Notes: generated by a model not told the origin, from the sequence alone. DNA of 37,566 bases from an uncultured Clostridium sp. (GCA_946538835.1 CAMNGZ010000004.1:1-37566); one strand, 5' to 3'; shown: positions 1-8,688, numbered from the stretch's first letter. Made by a program: numbers and translations.

Positions 1-1
1 T

Positions 2-166
2 GAATTTTCACAACTATTTGAATATGTTTATAAACTAACTGATAATGAAATTTTAATTTATAATAATTTGAAGATAAATAATTATTCATTAAACACATTT
101 GAAACATTGTCTAGTCTATTAGAACATGATATTTTTATCGTTTGTGATTATTGTGAAATGCCTTAA
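2..166 (+). CDS. C-terminal fragment of an unrecognised protein (5' end outside window)
   Basis: An open frame enters from the left edge and runs 54 codons to a TAA at 164-166. The visible tail is hydrophilic and ends in a short Cys-containing segment (IVCDYCEMP). No start lies inside the window and I recognise no family. In Bacilli comFC often lies upstream of hpf, but this tail lacks the phosphoribosyltransferase signature of ComFC, so I do not assign it. It precedes the hpf promoter, so it probably belongs to a separate upstream transcript. Confidence 0.5.
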   Translation, partial: EFSQLFEYVYKLTDNEILIYNNLKINNYSLNTFETLSSLLEHDIFIVCDYCEMP

Positions 167-205
167 TTATATTCGACAAAATATTGCAAAATATTTCAAA
201 TCACA

Positions 206-233
206 TTGAAAAATTGAAAATATATGCTATAAT
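206..233 (+). promoter_or_regulatory. SigA-type promoter of hpf
   Basis: TTGAAA (206-211), a 16-nt spacer and TATAAT (228-233) preceded by TGC, an extended -10. The predicted start of transcription lies about 30 nt before the hpf ribosome binding site. Confidence 0.75.
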
Positions 234-270
234 GTAGATGTGGATAGAAGTTAAAAAAGGAGTGGATATT

Positions 271-813
271 ATGAAGGTAGAAGTAGTAGGAAAAAACGGA
301 TTCCAACCAAGTGATGAGAACAAAGAATTTGTCACTGCAAAACTACAAAAAGTTGAAAATTATTTTAAGGAACAAAACGATTTAAGAGCTCGTGTAGTTG
401 CTAAGGTTTATCCAACATATCAAAAGGTTGAAGTAACTATTCCAACAAAGAATATTACTCTAAGAGCTGAATCTAAAGGTCAAGATCTTTATTCAGCAGT
501 TGATTTATCATTAGATAAATTAGAAAAGCAAATCAGAAAATATAAAACAAGAGTTAAAGAAAAGAAGAGCAAAGATGCATTAAAGGAAACATTTGCTGAT
601 GGTTATTTTGAAAAGCCAGCAGAAAAGGTTCAACCTGCAAATTTAGTTAGAACTAAACAAGTTACTCTAGTACCATTATCAGATGAAGATGCTATGGAAC
701 AACTAGAATTAACTGATCATAATTTCTTCTTATATTTAGACAATGTAACTTTAAAAGTTAAGGTTTTATATGTAAGAGATGATGGTAATTATGCCATTAT
801 TGAAACTGAATAG
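271..813 (+). CDS. hpf: Ribosome hibernation promoting factor, long form
   Basis: Long-form HPF binds the 30S subunit near the mRNA/tRNA channel and dimerises 70S ribosomes into inactive 100S particles. The 180-residue product has both parts of the long form. The N-terminal RaiA/YfiA-like domain is about residues 1-100, with a Lys/Arg-rich end near IRKYKTRVKEKK. After a linker comes the C-terminal dimerisation domain, with LVRTKQVTLVPLSDEDAMEQ and HNFFLY. I use the ATG at 271 rather than the ORF-track start at 238, because AAAAAAGGAG sits just upstream and family N-termini match MKVEVVGKNG. The gene has its own promoter and terminator. In many Bacilli it is directly followed by secA; here two lipoprotein genes intervene. 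Confidence 0.95.
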   Translation: MKVEVVGKNGFQPSDENKEFVTAKLQKVENYFKEQNDLRARVVAKVYPTYQKVEVTIPTKNITLRAESKGQDLYSAVDLSLDKLEKQIRKYKTRVKEKKSKDALKETFADGYFEKPAEKVQPANLVRTKQVTLVPLSDEDAMEQLELTDHNFFLYLDNVTLKVKVLYVRDDGNYAIIETE

Positions 814-823
814 AAAACTATTT

Positions 824-849
824 GACCGGTATAATCCGGTCTTTTTTTT
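824..849 (+). terminator. Rho-independent terminator of hpf
   Basis: Perfect 6-bp stem GACCGG/CCGGTC with loop TATAAT, followed by eight T. It lies 11 nt after the stop codon. Confidence 0.9.
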
Positions 850-892
850 GTGAAAATTATGTGAATGTGAACAGTTTAAGCAGTAAACATAA

Positions 893-921
893 TTGACTAC
901 TTTTTTAGTTAAGATTATAAT
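893..921 (+). promoter_or_regulatory. SigA-type promoter of the first lipoprotein gene
   Basis: TTGACT (893-898), 17 nt, TATAAT (916-921). This is one of the closest matches to consensus in the window, which suggests strong expression. Confidence 0.85.
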
Positions 922-950
922 AACTACAGTAAAAATAAAGGAGAAAGAGT

Positions 951-2072
951 ATGAAATTTAGAAAATTTTTATTACCTGTAGCAGTTTGTGCTACAATGTT
1001 TTCATTAACTTCTTGTGGCGACAAGGATGTTGTTGTTACACTTCACAATGTAGGAAAGGATGAAGCTCTAACAATTAAAGCCACAGATGATAAGAAAGAA
1101 GTTGCTAAAGTAGTTAAAGCTCTACATTACACTTCATATTTAAATAAAGATAAGACAGTTGATGCTACAAAGGCTAAATTATCTTTAAATGCTGAATTGT
1201 TAGATGATTCTCATACTTCAAAGGCTAATGCAGTTGTTCAATATGCATTACCTGAATTAAAGAATGATGCAACAATGGATGATTTAGTTAAAGGTCTTAA
1301 AGTATATGCTGGTATTGATGGAGAATTTGATATGCCTGCTGAAGATTTTGAAGATAGTCCTTTTGCTGTTGTAATGGCTTTTTCAAAAGCTAATGCTCAT
1401 TTATATACTGATGATAAAAAAGCATACGCAGATTTTAAGTTAACTACAAAAGCAACTGAAGGTGTTTCAGCTTCAGATGTTGAAATGAAAGGTTATTTAG
1501 AGAAATCTTTAATCACAACAACAATTTTAAAGTCTGTTCCAAAGTCTATTGGCGATGTTGCTGAAAAAGGAATTACTAATTATAATGAATATTATAAAGC
1601 ATTAAAGAATTATAATTTATATACTTTTGCATCTAAGGGTATCGAGACAATTTCTAAAGAAGAATCTTCAACAACAGCATATCTTGATTTAGACACTTAT
1701 TTAAGTCAAACTAATGGTCAAACTGTTGAAGGATTAGTTGAAAAAATAGGATTAAAGATTATAGATGCTAAGAATGGCGATATTACATTTGGAATTAAGA
1801 AAGATTTACCAGGTGGTAAAGAAGAAATAGTAGAAGCTAGTCTTACTTTAAATGTAGAAACTTGCTTACCTAAAAATTTTGGCTTTTCATTGTATTTTGA
1901 ATCTAACCCAACAAAATCTGGTGTTGTTCACACTAGTTCTATAAAGATTAATGCTGGTCTTGAATTTGGTCAAGATGTTCCATCATTAAGCGACACTAAA
2001 GATTATATTATTAATTTTGGTGATTTCCTTGGTTCATTTGATCCAGAATCAGAGTCAGATTTAGATTACTAA
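951..2072 (+). CDS. Predicted lipoprotein A (tandem paralogue, unknown function)
   Basis: The 373-residue product begins with a lipoprotein signal peptide: MKFRK, a hydrophobic stretch, then lipobox LTSC with the modified Cys at residue 22. It should therefore be anchored to the outer face of the membrane. The rest is soluble and acidic, without membrane helices or motifs I recognise. The pattern suggests a beta-rich extracytoplasmic domain, but that is inference. It is a clear paralogue of the next gene: they share TSCGD(K/R)(D/N)VVVT, DEALTIKAT, KEV, DAKNG and an end built like FGQDVPSLSDTKDY / YGVDVPEISNKEEY. GGAGAAAGAG precedes the ATG. Strong promoter and own terminator make it a single-gene unit. 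Confidence 0.85.
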   Translation: MKFRKFLLPVAVCATMFSLTSCGDKDVVVTLHNVGKDEALTIKATDDKKEVAKVVKALHYTSYLNKDKTVDATKAKLSLNAELLDDSHTSKANAVVQYALPELKNDATMDDLVKGLKVYAGIDGEFDMPAEDFEDSPFAVVMAFSKANAHLYTDDKKAYADFKLTTKATEGVSASDVEMKGYLEKSLITTTILKSVPKSIGDVAEKGITNYNEYYKALKNYNLYTFASKGIETISKEESSTTAYLDLDTYLSQTNGQTVEGLVEKIGLKIIDAKNGDITFGIKKDLPGGKEEIVEASLTLNVETCLPKNFGFSLYFESNPTKSGVVHTSSIKINAGLEFGQDVPSLSDTKDYIINFGDFLGSFDPESESDLDY

Positions 2073-2079
2073 TAAATTC

Positions 2080-2109
2080 AAGCTCAATTTATGCAATTGA
2101 GCTTTTTTT
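2080..2109 (+). terminator. Rho-independent terminator of lipoprotein A
   Basis: Stem AGCTCAAT/ATTGAGCT with a 7-nt loop TTATGCA, followed by a T tract ending at 2109. Confidence 0.9.
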
Positions 2110-2135
2110 AAATGTGTAAGAAATATGAAAGTCAA

Positions 2136-2164
2136 TTTTAAAAAATATATTTTTTTAGTATACT
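2136..2164 (+). promoter_or_regulatory. Probable promoter of lipoprotein B
   Basis: A good -10, TATACT (2159-2164), with a weak -35, TTTTAA (2136-2141), at 17 nt in an AT-rich stretch. The -35 is uncertain. Confidence 0.5.
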
Positions 2165-2191
2165 ATTTATAGGTAAAAAAGGAGAAAAAGT

Positions 2192-3307
2192 ATGAAAATT
2201 AGACGTTTATTATTAACTGGTGCAACATTTGCAACATTATTTAGCTTAACTTCTTGTGGTGACAGGAATGTTGTTGTTACATTTCACAATGGTGAAAACG
2301 ATGAAGCTCTAACAATTAAAGCTACTAATGATTCAAAGGAAGTAGCAAATGTTATTAAGGCTATGCATTACACTGCATATTTAAACAAGGAAAAAACTAT
2401 CGACCTTACAAAGGCAAAGATTTCACTTAATACTTCAGTTTTAGCTAAAGAAAAAGAAGATTATTATGCAAAAGCTAATGTGGTTTTACAATATGACTTA
2501 CCAAAGGCTGATTCTGTAACAACTATTCAAGATTTAGCAAACGGAATTAAGCTTTATGCTTCAGTTGATGCAGAAGCTAAATTACCTAATGATGTTAATT
2601 TTATAAAAGGATTACCTTTAACTCAAGGTAAACTTAATGCTAGTTTATATTCTGATGACACTAAACTTTATGTTGGCGCAAAGGGTAATGCAACATTAAG
2701 AGGTATTACTACTAATACTGATGTTAAAGGATTCTTAAACAAGAATCAAATAATTAATACTATTTTATCTAGTGATACAGTTGGTTCAACAATTCAATTA
2801 AATATGGCAAATTATTCTAATGTTTATAATGAATTAAGAACTTATAATTTCTACAAAATTATTTGTGAACAAACTCAAGTTGAAGAACAATCTTCAACTG
2901 GTATTAACTATGTGGATCTTGATCAATTCATTCATACAATTACTGAAGAAGATGAAGTTGACTTAGAGGAAATAGTTAAGCAATTAGGCGTAGAAATTTC
3001 TGATGCAAAAAATGGCAAGATTACTTTTACAGCTGATTTTGAAAAAATTGCGCAATTATCAGGTGTAAAGATTGATAACGCTAGTGGTAAAATAGCTGCT
3101 ACAGTTGATGTTGACACTGTTGCAGTATCAAATGTACATTTTGAAGTAAATTATAAAGCTGACACTACAAATACAACTAATCTACTTAAAGAATGTTCAT
3201 TAAATTTTGACATGTCTTTTGAATATGGCGTTGACGTTCCTGAAATAAGCAATAAAGAAGAGTATACACTTGATCTTGTTACTTATATTAATGGACTTTT
3301 AAAGTAG
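2192..3307 (+). CDS. Predicted lipoprotein B (tandem paralogue, unknown function)
   Basis: The 371-residue product has a signal peptide nearly identical in layout to lipoprotein A, with lipobox LTSC and the modified Cys at residue 22. The first 60 or so mature residues are close to A (VVVTFHN, DEALTIKAT, KEVANVIKAMHYT); the middle has diverged and the C-terminus resembles A again. Several nucleotide stretches are also shared, for instance around 'gctctaacaattaaagc', which fits tandem duplication. The ribosome binding site is AAAAAAGGAG. It probably has its own promoter and is followed by its own terminator, so the copies can be expressed independently. Function is unknown; a secreted binding or adhesion role is possible but unsupported. 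Confidence 0.85.
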   Translation: MKIRRLLLTGATFATLFSLTSCGDRNVVVTFHNGENDEALTIKATNDSKEVANVIKAMHYTAYLNKEKTIDLTKAKISLNTSVLAKEKEDYYAKANVVLQYDLPKADSVTTIQDLANGIKLYASVDAEAKLPNDVNFIKGLPLTQGKLNASLYSDDTKLYVGAKGNATLRGITTNTDVKGFLNKNQIINTILSSDTVGSTIQLNMANYSNVYNELRTYNFYKIICEQTQVEEQSSTGINYVDLDQFIHTITEEDEVDLEEIVKQLGVEISDAKNGKITFTADFEKIAQLSGVKIDNASGKIAATVDVDTVAVSNVHFEVNYKADTTNTTNLLKECSLNFDMSFEYGVDVPEISNKEEYTLDLVTYINGLLK

Positions 3308-3322
3308 TAAAAATTATAACTA

Positions 3323-3348
3323 AGAATCGGAGTTTCCGGTTCTTTTTT
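3323..3348 (+). terminator. Rho-independent terminator of lipoprotein B
   Basis: Stem AGAATCGG/CCGGTTCT (one T-G pair), loop AGTTT, then a T tract. Confidence 0.85.
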
Positions 3349-3420
3349 ATTGTAAAAAAACAATTAATTTTAACATTTATAATATTCGTTTCATTTTTGG
3401 CTTGATGCATAGAAGTTTTC

Positions 3421-3449
3421 TTGAAATAAGGGCCTTTTTATAGTAAAAT
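3421..3449 (+). promoter_or_regulatory. Probable promoter of the secA operon
   Basis: TTGAAA (3421-3426), 17 nt, TAAAAT (3444-3449), leaving a leader of roughly 40 nt before secA. The rest of the 3349-3496 gap shows no gene. Confidence 0.6.
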
Positions 3450-3496
3450 ATCATTAGTATTTGTTTAAAGTACATATAGTATTGGAGTTATAAATT

Positions 3497-6019
3497 ATGT
3501 TTAAGAAATTATTTGATACAGGATATAAAGAGTTAAAAAGAGATCAAAAAATTGCTGATAAAGTAATGGCATTTGAAGAAGAAATATCAAAGCTTTCTGA
3601 TGATGAATTGAAGGCCAAAACACCTTATTTTAAAGAATTATTAAAGAATGGTAAAACATTAGATGATATTTTGCCAGAAGCATATGCTGTTTTACGTGAA
3701 GCATCATGGCGTCTATTACATATGAAACCATTCTATGTTCAAGTATGCGGCGGTATTGCCATACATGGTGGTAACATTGCAGAGATGCGTACTGGTGAAG
3801 GTAAATCTTTAACTGCTGCTTTGCCTGCATATTTAAATGCTTTAACTGGTAAAGGTGTTCATATTGTTACTGTAAATGAATATCTAGCTGGTCGTGAAGC
3901 ACAAGGCGATGTTGGTAATTTAATGCGTTATCTTGGCTTGACTGTAGGTTTAAACGTTCGTGAATTAACTCAAGCACAAAAGAGAGAAGCATATAATTGT
4001 GATGTTATGTATTCTACTAATAGTGAATTAGGATTTGACTATTTGAGAGACAATATGGCTACTAGTGAGGCTAATCTTGTTAACCTTCGTGGCTTAAATT
4101 ATGCAATCATCGACGAAGTCGACTCTATTTTAATTGACGAAGCACGTACACCACTTATTATTTCTGGTCGTGCTAAGAATACTAAAGCTAGTTATCAAGA
4201 AGCTGATCGTTTCGTAAAATCTTTAACAGAAGAAGATTATGAAATAGATGTTGAGTCTAAGACAGTTCAATTACTTGAATCTGGTGTAGTTAAAGCTGAA
4301 AAGATGTTTAATTTAAATAATTTATATGAGCCTGAAAATGTATCATTAGTTCATAGAATTAATAATGCATTAAAAGCTAATTTAATTTTCACAAATGGTG
4401 TTGAATATGTTGTTTCTGAAGGCGAAGTTCTTATCGTAGACTCATTTACAGGTCGTATCTTAAAAGGTAGACAATATAGTGAAGGTTTACATCAAGCCAT
4501 CGAAGCTAAAGAAGGCGTTGAAATTAAACAAGAAACAGTTACTGTTGCGACTATTACTTATCAAAACTTCTTCAGAATGTATAAGAAATTATCAGGTATG
4601 ACTGGTACTGCTAAGACTGAAGAAGAAGAATTTAGAGATATTTACAACATGTATGTTGTAGAAATTCCTACTAATAAACCAGTAATTCGTATTGATGACA
4701 CTGATTTATTATTTGGTTCTCAAGAAGCTAAATATCACGCTTTAATTGAAGAAGTTAAAAAGAGACATGCAACTGGTCAACCAATCTTAATTGGTACTGT
4801 TGCTGTTGAAACAAGTGAATTATTAAGTCAAAAGTTAACTAAAGAAGGTATTCCTCACGAAGTATTAAATGCTAAAAATAATGAACGTGAAGCTGAAATT
4901 GTTGCAAAAGCAGGTCAAATGAATGCTGTAACAATTGCTACAAATATGGCTGGTCGTGGTACTGACATTAAACTTGGTGAAGGTGTAAAAGAAGTTGGCG
5001 GTCTTTGCGTATTTGGTACTGAGCGTCATGAATCACGTCGTATTGACAATCAGTTAAGAGGTCGTTCTGGTAGACAAGGTGATCCTGGTTATACTAGATT
5101 CTATACTTCAAGTGAAGACCAATTAATGATTCGTTTTGGTGGAGATACATTTAAAAAGAGACTTGATTATGCTATTCGTTTAACAAATGGTGGAGATGAA
5201 TCAATCCCTCTAGAAAGCAAGATGTTCACTCGTTTAGTTACTAATGCTCAACAAAGAATTGAAGGAGCTAACTATGATTCGCGTAAGAATGTCTTAAAAT
5301 ATGACGATGTTATTCGTTTCCAACGTGAATCATTCTATTCACAAAGAATGCATATCATTCGTGATAAATCAATTGAAAACATAGCTCGTTCTATGATGAA
5401 GAAAGCTGTTGAATCTATTTGCTATTCTCATATGGAGGAAGTTGGTAGAAATAAATATGATATCGATGATGAAGCTATCACAAAAGAATTCAATTTAGTA
5501 TACTTTGGTCAAGGAAATGCTGACTATGGTGTAATAAAAACTTATGATGAAAATCAAATCATTGATTATTTAACTGCAACAGCTAATAAATTATTAGATC
5601 AAAAGAAGAACATGTATGATGAAGAATTATTCCAAGAATTCTTAAAAGTAATCGTACTTCGTGTTCTTGATGATCATTGGACTGACCACATTGACAAGAT
5701 GGATGAGTTAAGACAAGCTGTATCATTACAAGGTTATGGTCAAGCGAACCCTCTTCAAATTTATCAAAAGAGAGGTCTTGAATTATATAATAAGATGCTA
5801 GATGCAATCAACAGAGATGCATTAAAGTTCTTAATTCGTGCACAAATTCGTACAAATAGCGAGGCTGAAGATAGATTGAAAGGTACTATGACTAATGATA
5901 GTCATACTGATTCATTTAGACCTGATCCTGTCCGTAATGAATTTAAGAATATCGGTCCAAATGACCTTTGCCCATGTGGATCTGGTAAAAAATTTAAGTA
6001 CTGTCATGGTAGAAGATAA
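3497..6019 (+). CDS. secA: Protein translocase ATPase SecA
   Basis: SecA drives unfolded preproteins through the SecYEG channel by ATP hydrolysis, cycling between cytosol and membrane. The 840-residue product is full length. Walker A is at residues 97-104 (MRTGEGKS) and the DEVD Walker B at 206-209, followed by SILIDEARTP. The second nucleotide-binding domain has NMAGRGTDIKLG and QLRGRSGRQGD. The C-terminal zinc tail CPCGSGKKFKYCHG (Cys825, Cys827, Cys836, His837) is intact; this tail binds SecB or ribosomes in other bacteria. The start codon follows a modest site (TTGGAG). prfB follows, as in Bacillus. Confidence 0.98.
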   Translation: MFKKLFDTGYKELKRDQKIADKVMAFEEEISKLSDDELKAKTPYFKELLKNGKTLDDILPEAYAVLREASWRLLHMKPFYVQVCGGIAIHGGNIAEMRTGEGKSLTAALPAYLNALTGKGVHIVTVNEYLAGREAQGDVGNLMRYLGLTVGLNVRELTQAQKREAYNCDVMYSTNSELGFDYLRDNMATSEANLVNLRGLNYAIIDEVDSILIDEARTPLIISGRAKNTKASYQEADRFVKSLTEEDYEIDVESKTVQLLESGVVKAEKMFNLNNLYEPENVSLVHRINNALKANLIFTNGVEYVVSEGEVLIVDSFTGRILKGRQYSEGLHQAIEAKEGVEIKQETVTVATITYQNFFRMYKKLSGMTGTAKTEEEEFRDIYNMYVVEIPTNKPVIRIDDTDLLFGSQEAKYHALIEEVKKRHATGQPILIGTVAVETSELLSQKLTKEGIPHEVLNAKNNEREAEIVAKAGQMNAVTIATNMAGRGTDIKLGEGVKEVGGLCVFGTERHESRRIDNQLRGRSGRQGDPGYTRFYTSSEDQLMIRFGGDTFKKRLDYAIRLTNGGDESIPLESKMFTRLVTNAQQRIEGANYDSRKNVLKYDDVIRFQRESFYSQRMHIIRDKSIENIARSMMKKAVESICYSHMEEVGRNKYDIDDEAITKEFNLVYFGQGNADYGVIKTYDENQIIDYLTATANKLLDQKKNMYDEELFQEFLKVIVLRVLDDHWTDHIDKMDELRQAVSLQGYGQANPLQIYQKRGLELYNKMLDAINRDALKFLIRAQIRTNSEAEDRLKGTMTNDSHTDSFRPDPVRNEFKNIGPNDLCPCGSGKKFKYCHGRR

Positions 6020-6021
6020 TT

Positions 6022-6045
6022 AAAAAAGCTCGTAAGAGCTTTTTT
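6022..6045 (+). terminator. Hairpin with T tract between secA and prfB
   Basis: Stem AAAAAAGCTC/GAGCTTTTTT with a GTAA loop. Only 19 nt separate it from the prfB start, with no room for a full promoter after it. prfB and the genes behind it must be reached by read-through or by a promoter inside secA, so this may act as an attenuating terminator. Confidence 0.8.
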
Positions 6046-6064
6046 CCTTGAAAGGAGAAACTGT

Positions 6065-7165
6065 ATGGAAAAATATGAAATCAATAAATATTTAACTGAA
6101 TTTGAGTCTAAAATTACCATTCTTGCGAAAACACTAAATGTTACTAAGCTTGAAAATGAAATTGATGACTTAAATCTTAAGATTCAAAGTCCTGACTTTT
6201 GGAATGATGCTAAAGAGGCTCAAGATGTTATCAATACAGTTAATCGTTTAAAGGAAAAATTCAATGCTTACGAAGATTTGAAATTATCCTTAGATAGCTT
6301 AAATGAGTTAGTTTCATTTGGCGATGATGCTGAAACACTTGAAGAAGTATCAAGAGAAATTTTAATTCTTGAGAAGAAATTAAAAGAATTTGAGACTACT
6401 ATTTTATTGAATGGTAAATATGATGACTATGATATCTATATGGATATTCACCCCGGACAAGGCGGTACTGAAGCTATGGACTGGGTTGAGATGCTATTTA
6501 GAATGTATCAAGGCTATTGTAAAGCTCATAATTTTAAAATTAAAATTTTAAATCTTGAACCAGGTGAAGCAGGTATCAAATCACTTTCTTTAGAGATTAA
6601 AGGAAAAAACTGTTATGGTTTGTTAAAGAGTGAACGTGGTGTTCATAGACTTGTTCGTATTTCACCATTTGATAGCGCTAAGCGTCGTCACACTTCATTT
6701 GCAAGTGTAGATATTGCGCCTATCATCAAAAATGATTTTGACATTGAAATTAAAGATGAAGATTTAAGAATTGATACTTATATGTCATCAGGTCATGGTG
6801 GACAAGGTGTTAATACAACTTATTCTGCAGTTCGTGTAACATATTTACCTTTAAATATTGTTGTAACATGTCAAAATGAACGTAGCCAATTAAGAAATAA
6901 GGATGAAGCTATTAAAGTTTTAAAGTCAAAACTATTAGAAGTAGAAGCTTTAAAAGCTGAAGAAAATCTAAAAGAAATTAAAGGCGAAACTTTATTAAAT
7001 GGTTTCGGTTCTCAAATTAGAAGTTATGTATTTACACCATATACAATGTGTAAGGATCATCGCACTAATTATGAAACAAGTGATGTATTTGGAGTAATGG
7101 ATGGTGAAATCGAAGGATTTATCAATAGTTATTTGAATATGAAAGCTGGTGAAAGAAATGACTAA
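6065..7165 (+). CDS. prfB: Peptide chain release factor 2
   Basis: RF2 recognises UAA and UGA and triggers release of the finished peptide. The 366-residue frame carries the stop-codon recognition motif SPF at residues 200-202 and the catalytic GGQ at 245-247, in the context GHGGQGVN rather than the usual GAGGQ. The C-terminus, GSQIRSYVFTPYTMCKDHRT, is typical. The frame is open from the first ATG. The programmed +1 frameshift found near codon 25 of most bacterial prfB genes (CTT TGA C) is absent; the equivalent region reads through ILAKTLNVTK without a stop. AAAGGAG lies 7 nt upstream. The hairpin after secA lies directly before it, and the YitT-family gene overlaps its end. Confidence 0.97.
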   Translation: MEKYEINKYLTEFESKITILAKTLNVTKLENEIDDLNLKIQSPDFWNDAKEAQDVINTVNRLKEKFNAYEDLKLSLDSLNELVSFGDDAETLEEVSREILILEKKLKEFETTILLNGKYDDYDIYMDIHPGQGGTEAMDWVEMLFRMYQGYCKAHNFKIKILNLEPGEAGIKSLSLEIKGKNCYGLLKSERGVHRLVRISPFDSAKRRHTSFASVDIAPIIKNDFDIEIKDEDLRIDTYMSSGHGGQGVNTTYSAVRVTYLPLNIVVTCQNERSQLRNKDEAIKVLKSKLLEVEALKAEENLKEIKGETLLNGFGSQIRSYVFTPYTMCKDHRTNYETSDVFGVMDGEIEGFINSYLNMKAGERND

Positions 7166-8090
7166 TCTATTAAAGAAAATAAATATAAAAAATGTTATTT
7201 GGATTGTAATTGGCGTCTTTTTAATGGCTTTTTCTTATTATTTTTTCTTTGCGCCATCTGACCTTTGTTATGGTGGTGTGTCTGGTATTGCGATTATTCT
7301 AAGACAAACTCCTCTTGGAAATTATTCTTGGTATAAAGACTGGATGTTTTTCTATACTGCTCAAGCTATTTTGGCTGTATGTGCAATATTATTTGTCGGC
7401 AAATCTTTCTTTTGGCATACTATTTTAGCTTGTATTTTGGACCCGACTTTTAATTTAATTTTCTCTAAAGTTGGATTGGATTCACAATATTTTTTGCAAA
7501 TAATTCCGCAATCTAATTGGTATGTAGTTACTATGCTTGTTGGTGGAGCTATGAGTGCTATTGGTATAGGTTTATGTTTAAGAGTAAATGCTTCTACCGG
7601 TGGTATGGATATTATTCAAAAGATTTTGCAACAAAAATTCCATATTCCTTATTCTAAGTCAATGTATTTAACTGACTGGTTCATTGTGTTAATTTCAGGT
7701 TTCTTTATTCCAAATATTTGTCAAAAAGCTGCAGGCTTAGAAAATATCCATGTTTATAATATTGAAATGGTTCTATATGGTATGATTACAGTATTTATTA
7801 CTGGATATATTTGTGATTATTTAGCTTTAAATGCTCGTAAGAGAAGAACAGCATTCATCATCTGCGATGATCCAACTATTATAAAGGATTATATTTTTAC
7901 TGAATTTGATCGTGGCTTGACAATTGTTGATGCTATTGGTGGATATACAAATAATCCTAAGAAGATGATTGTATGTACAATTGAAAAAGCTCAATGCTAT
8001 ATTTTACGTGATAAGATTAAAGAACTTGATCCAAAAGCTTTTACATTCTTTGCAGAAACAAAGGAAATAGTTGGTGAATATGATAATTAA
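7158..8090 (+). CDS. YitT family membrane protein (YitT_membrane + DUF2179)
   Basis: The 310-residue product has about five or six hydrophobic segments in its first 225 residues, starting with NVIWIVIGVFLMAFSYYFFF and containing the family-type FFAPSDLCYGGVSGIA. A soluble DUF2179 domain follows from about residue 228 (RTAFIICDD) to the end, with GGYTNNPKKMIVCTI. The biochemical role of YitT proteins is not settled. I use the ATG at 7158, which overlaps the end of prfB and has GGTGAAAG just upstream, instead of the GTG at 7149. It is probably translationally coupled to prfB, and recX overlaps its end. Confidence 0.88.
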   Translation: MTNLLKKINIKNVIWIVIGVFLMAFSYYFFFAPSDLCYGGVSGIAIILRQTPLGNYSWYKDWMFFYTAQAILAVCAILFVGKSFFWHTILACILDPTFNLIFSKVGLDSQYFLQIIPQSNWYVVTMLVGGAMSAIGIGLCLRVNASTGGMDIIQKILQQKFHIPYSKSMYLTDWFIVLISGFFIPNICQKAAGLENIHVYNIEMVLYGMITVFITGYICDYLALNARKRRTAFIICDDPTIIKDYIFTEFDRGLTIVDAIGGYTNNPKKMIVCTIEKAQCYILRDKIKELDPKAFTFFAETKEIVGEYDN

Positions 8091-8688
8091 TAAAATTGAA
8101 AAAGAAAAGAAAGGTAAATTATATAAATTAATTTTTTCAAATAATACTGAATTAGTATGTAACGAAGAATTAATTGTAAATAATTTGCTAAGGAATGGTA
8201 AAGAAATAGATTTAGATTTTTATCATAAATTATTTAGTGAAGCTAATATCTATATTTTTTATGATAAAGCTCTAAGTTATTTATCTCGTGGTTTAAAAAG
8301 TGAATATAAGATATATACTTATTTGATTGATAAAGAAGCTACTAAAGAAGAAGCTTTAAGTGTTATTAATATTTTAAAAGATAAAAAATTATTAGATGAT
8401 TATAAATATTTTGATTTTTTAGCTAATTATTATTTAAGAAATTTATATGGCCCTTTTTATATTGAACAAAAGGGTAAACTTGAACATATAGATTCTAAAA
8501 TTATTCAAGAAGTATTAAATAATATTGATTTTTGTGAATTAGAAAATAATATAGAAATTTTGTCAAATAAATATATTAGAATGCAAAGAGAAAAAGATAT
8601 TAATAAACTTAAATTGAAATTAAAAAAGTATTTATATTCACGCGGCTTTTCGGTCGAGATGATTAATAAAAAAGTGGGTGAGCTATAA
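8080..8688 (+). CDS. recX: Regulatory protein RecX
   Basis: RecX binds RecA filaments and modulates homologous recombination. The 202-residue product is built from helical repeats typical of the family: ALSYLSRGLKSEYKIYTYL matches the conserved 'aLryLs.R.rse.El..kL', and DDYKYFDFLANYYLRNLYGPFYIEQKGK matches the 'D..yA..yv......G..rI...L' motif. The C-terminal KLKKYLYSRGFSVEMI is the third repeat. It is very Lys- and Ile-rich and shorter than B. subtilis RecX. The ATG at 8080 overlaps the end of the YitT gene by 11 nt; TTGGTGA is a weak ribosome binding site. recA is not in the window. Confidence 0.85.
   Translation: MIINKIEKEKKGKLYKLIFSNNTELVCNEELIVNNLLRNGKEIDLDFYHKLFSEANIYIFYDKALSYLSRGLKSEYKIYTYLIDKEATKEEALSVINILKDKKLLDDYKYFDFLANYYLRNLYGPFYIEQKGKLEHIDSKIIQEVLNNIDFCELENNIEILSNKYIRMQREKDINKLKLKLKKYLYSRGFSVEMINKKVGEL

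Noticed and set aside
2-166. Partial gene upstream of hpf as ComFC
   Set aside because: Position suggests it, but the tail lacks the phosphoribosyltransferase motif and does not resemble the ComFC end.
3350-3383. TATAAT at 3378-3383 as the secA promoter
   Set aside because: The only upstream TTG-type element, TTGTAA, is 22 nt away, too far; TTGAAA-17-TAAAAT at 3421-3449 fits better.
5583-5807. Minus-strand 74-aa ORF opposite secA
   Set aside because: Antisense shadow with no ribosome binding site; the + strand frame is conserved SecA.
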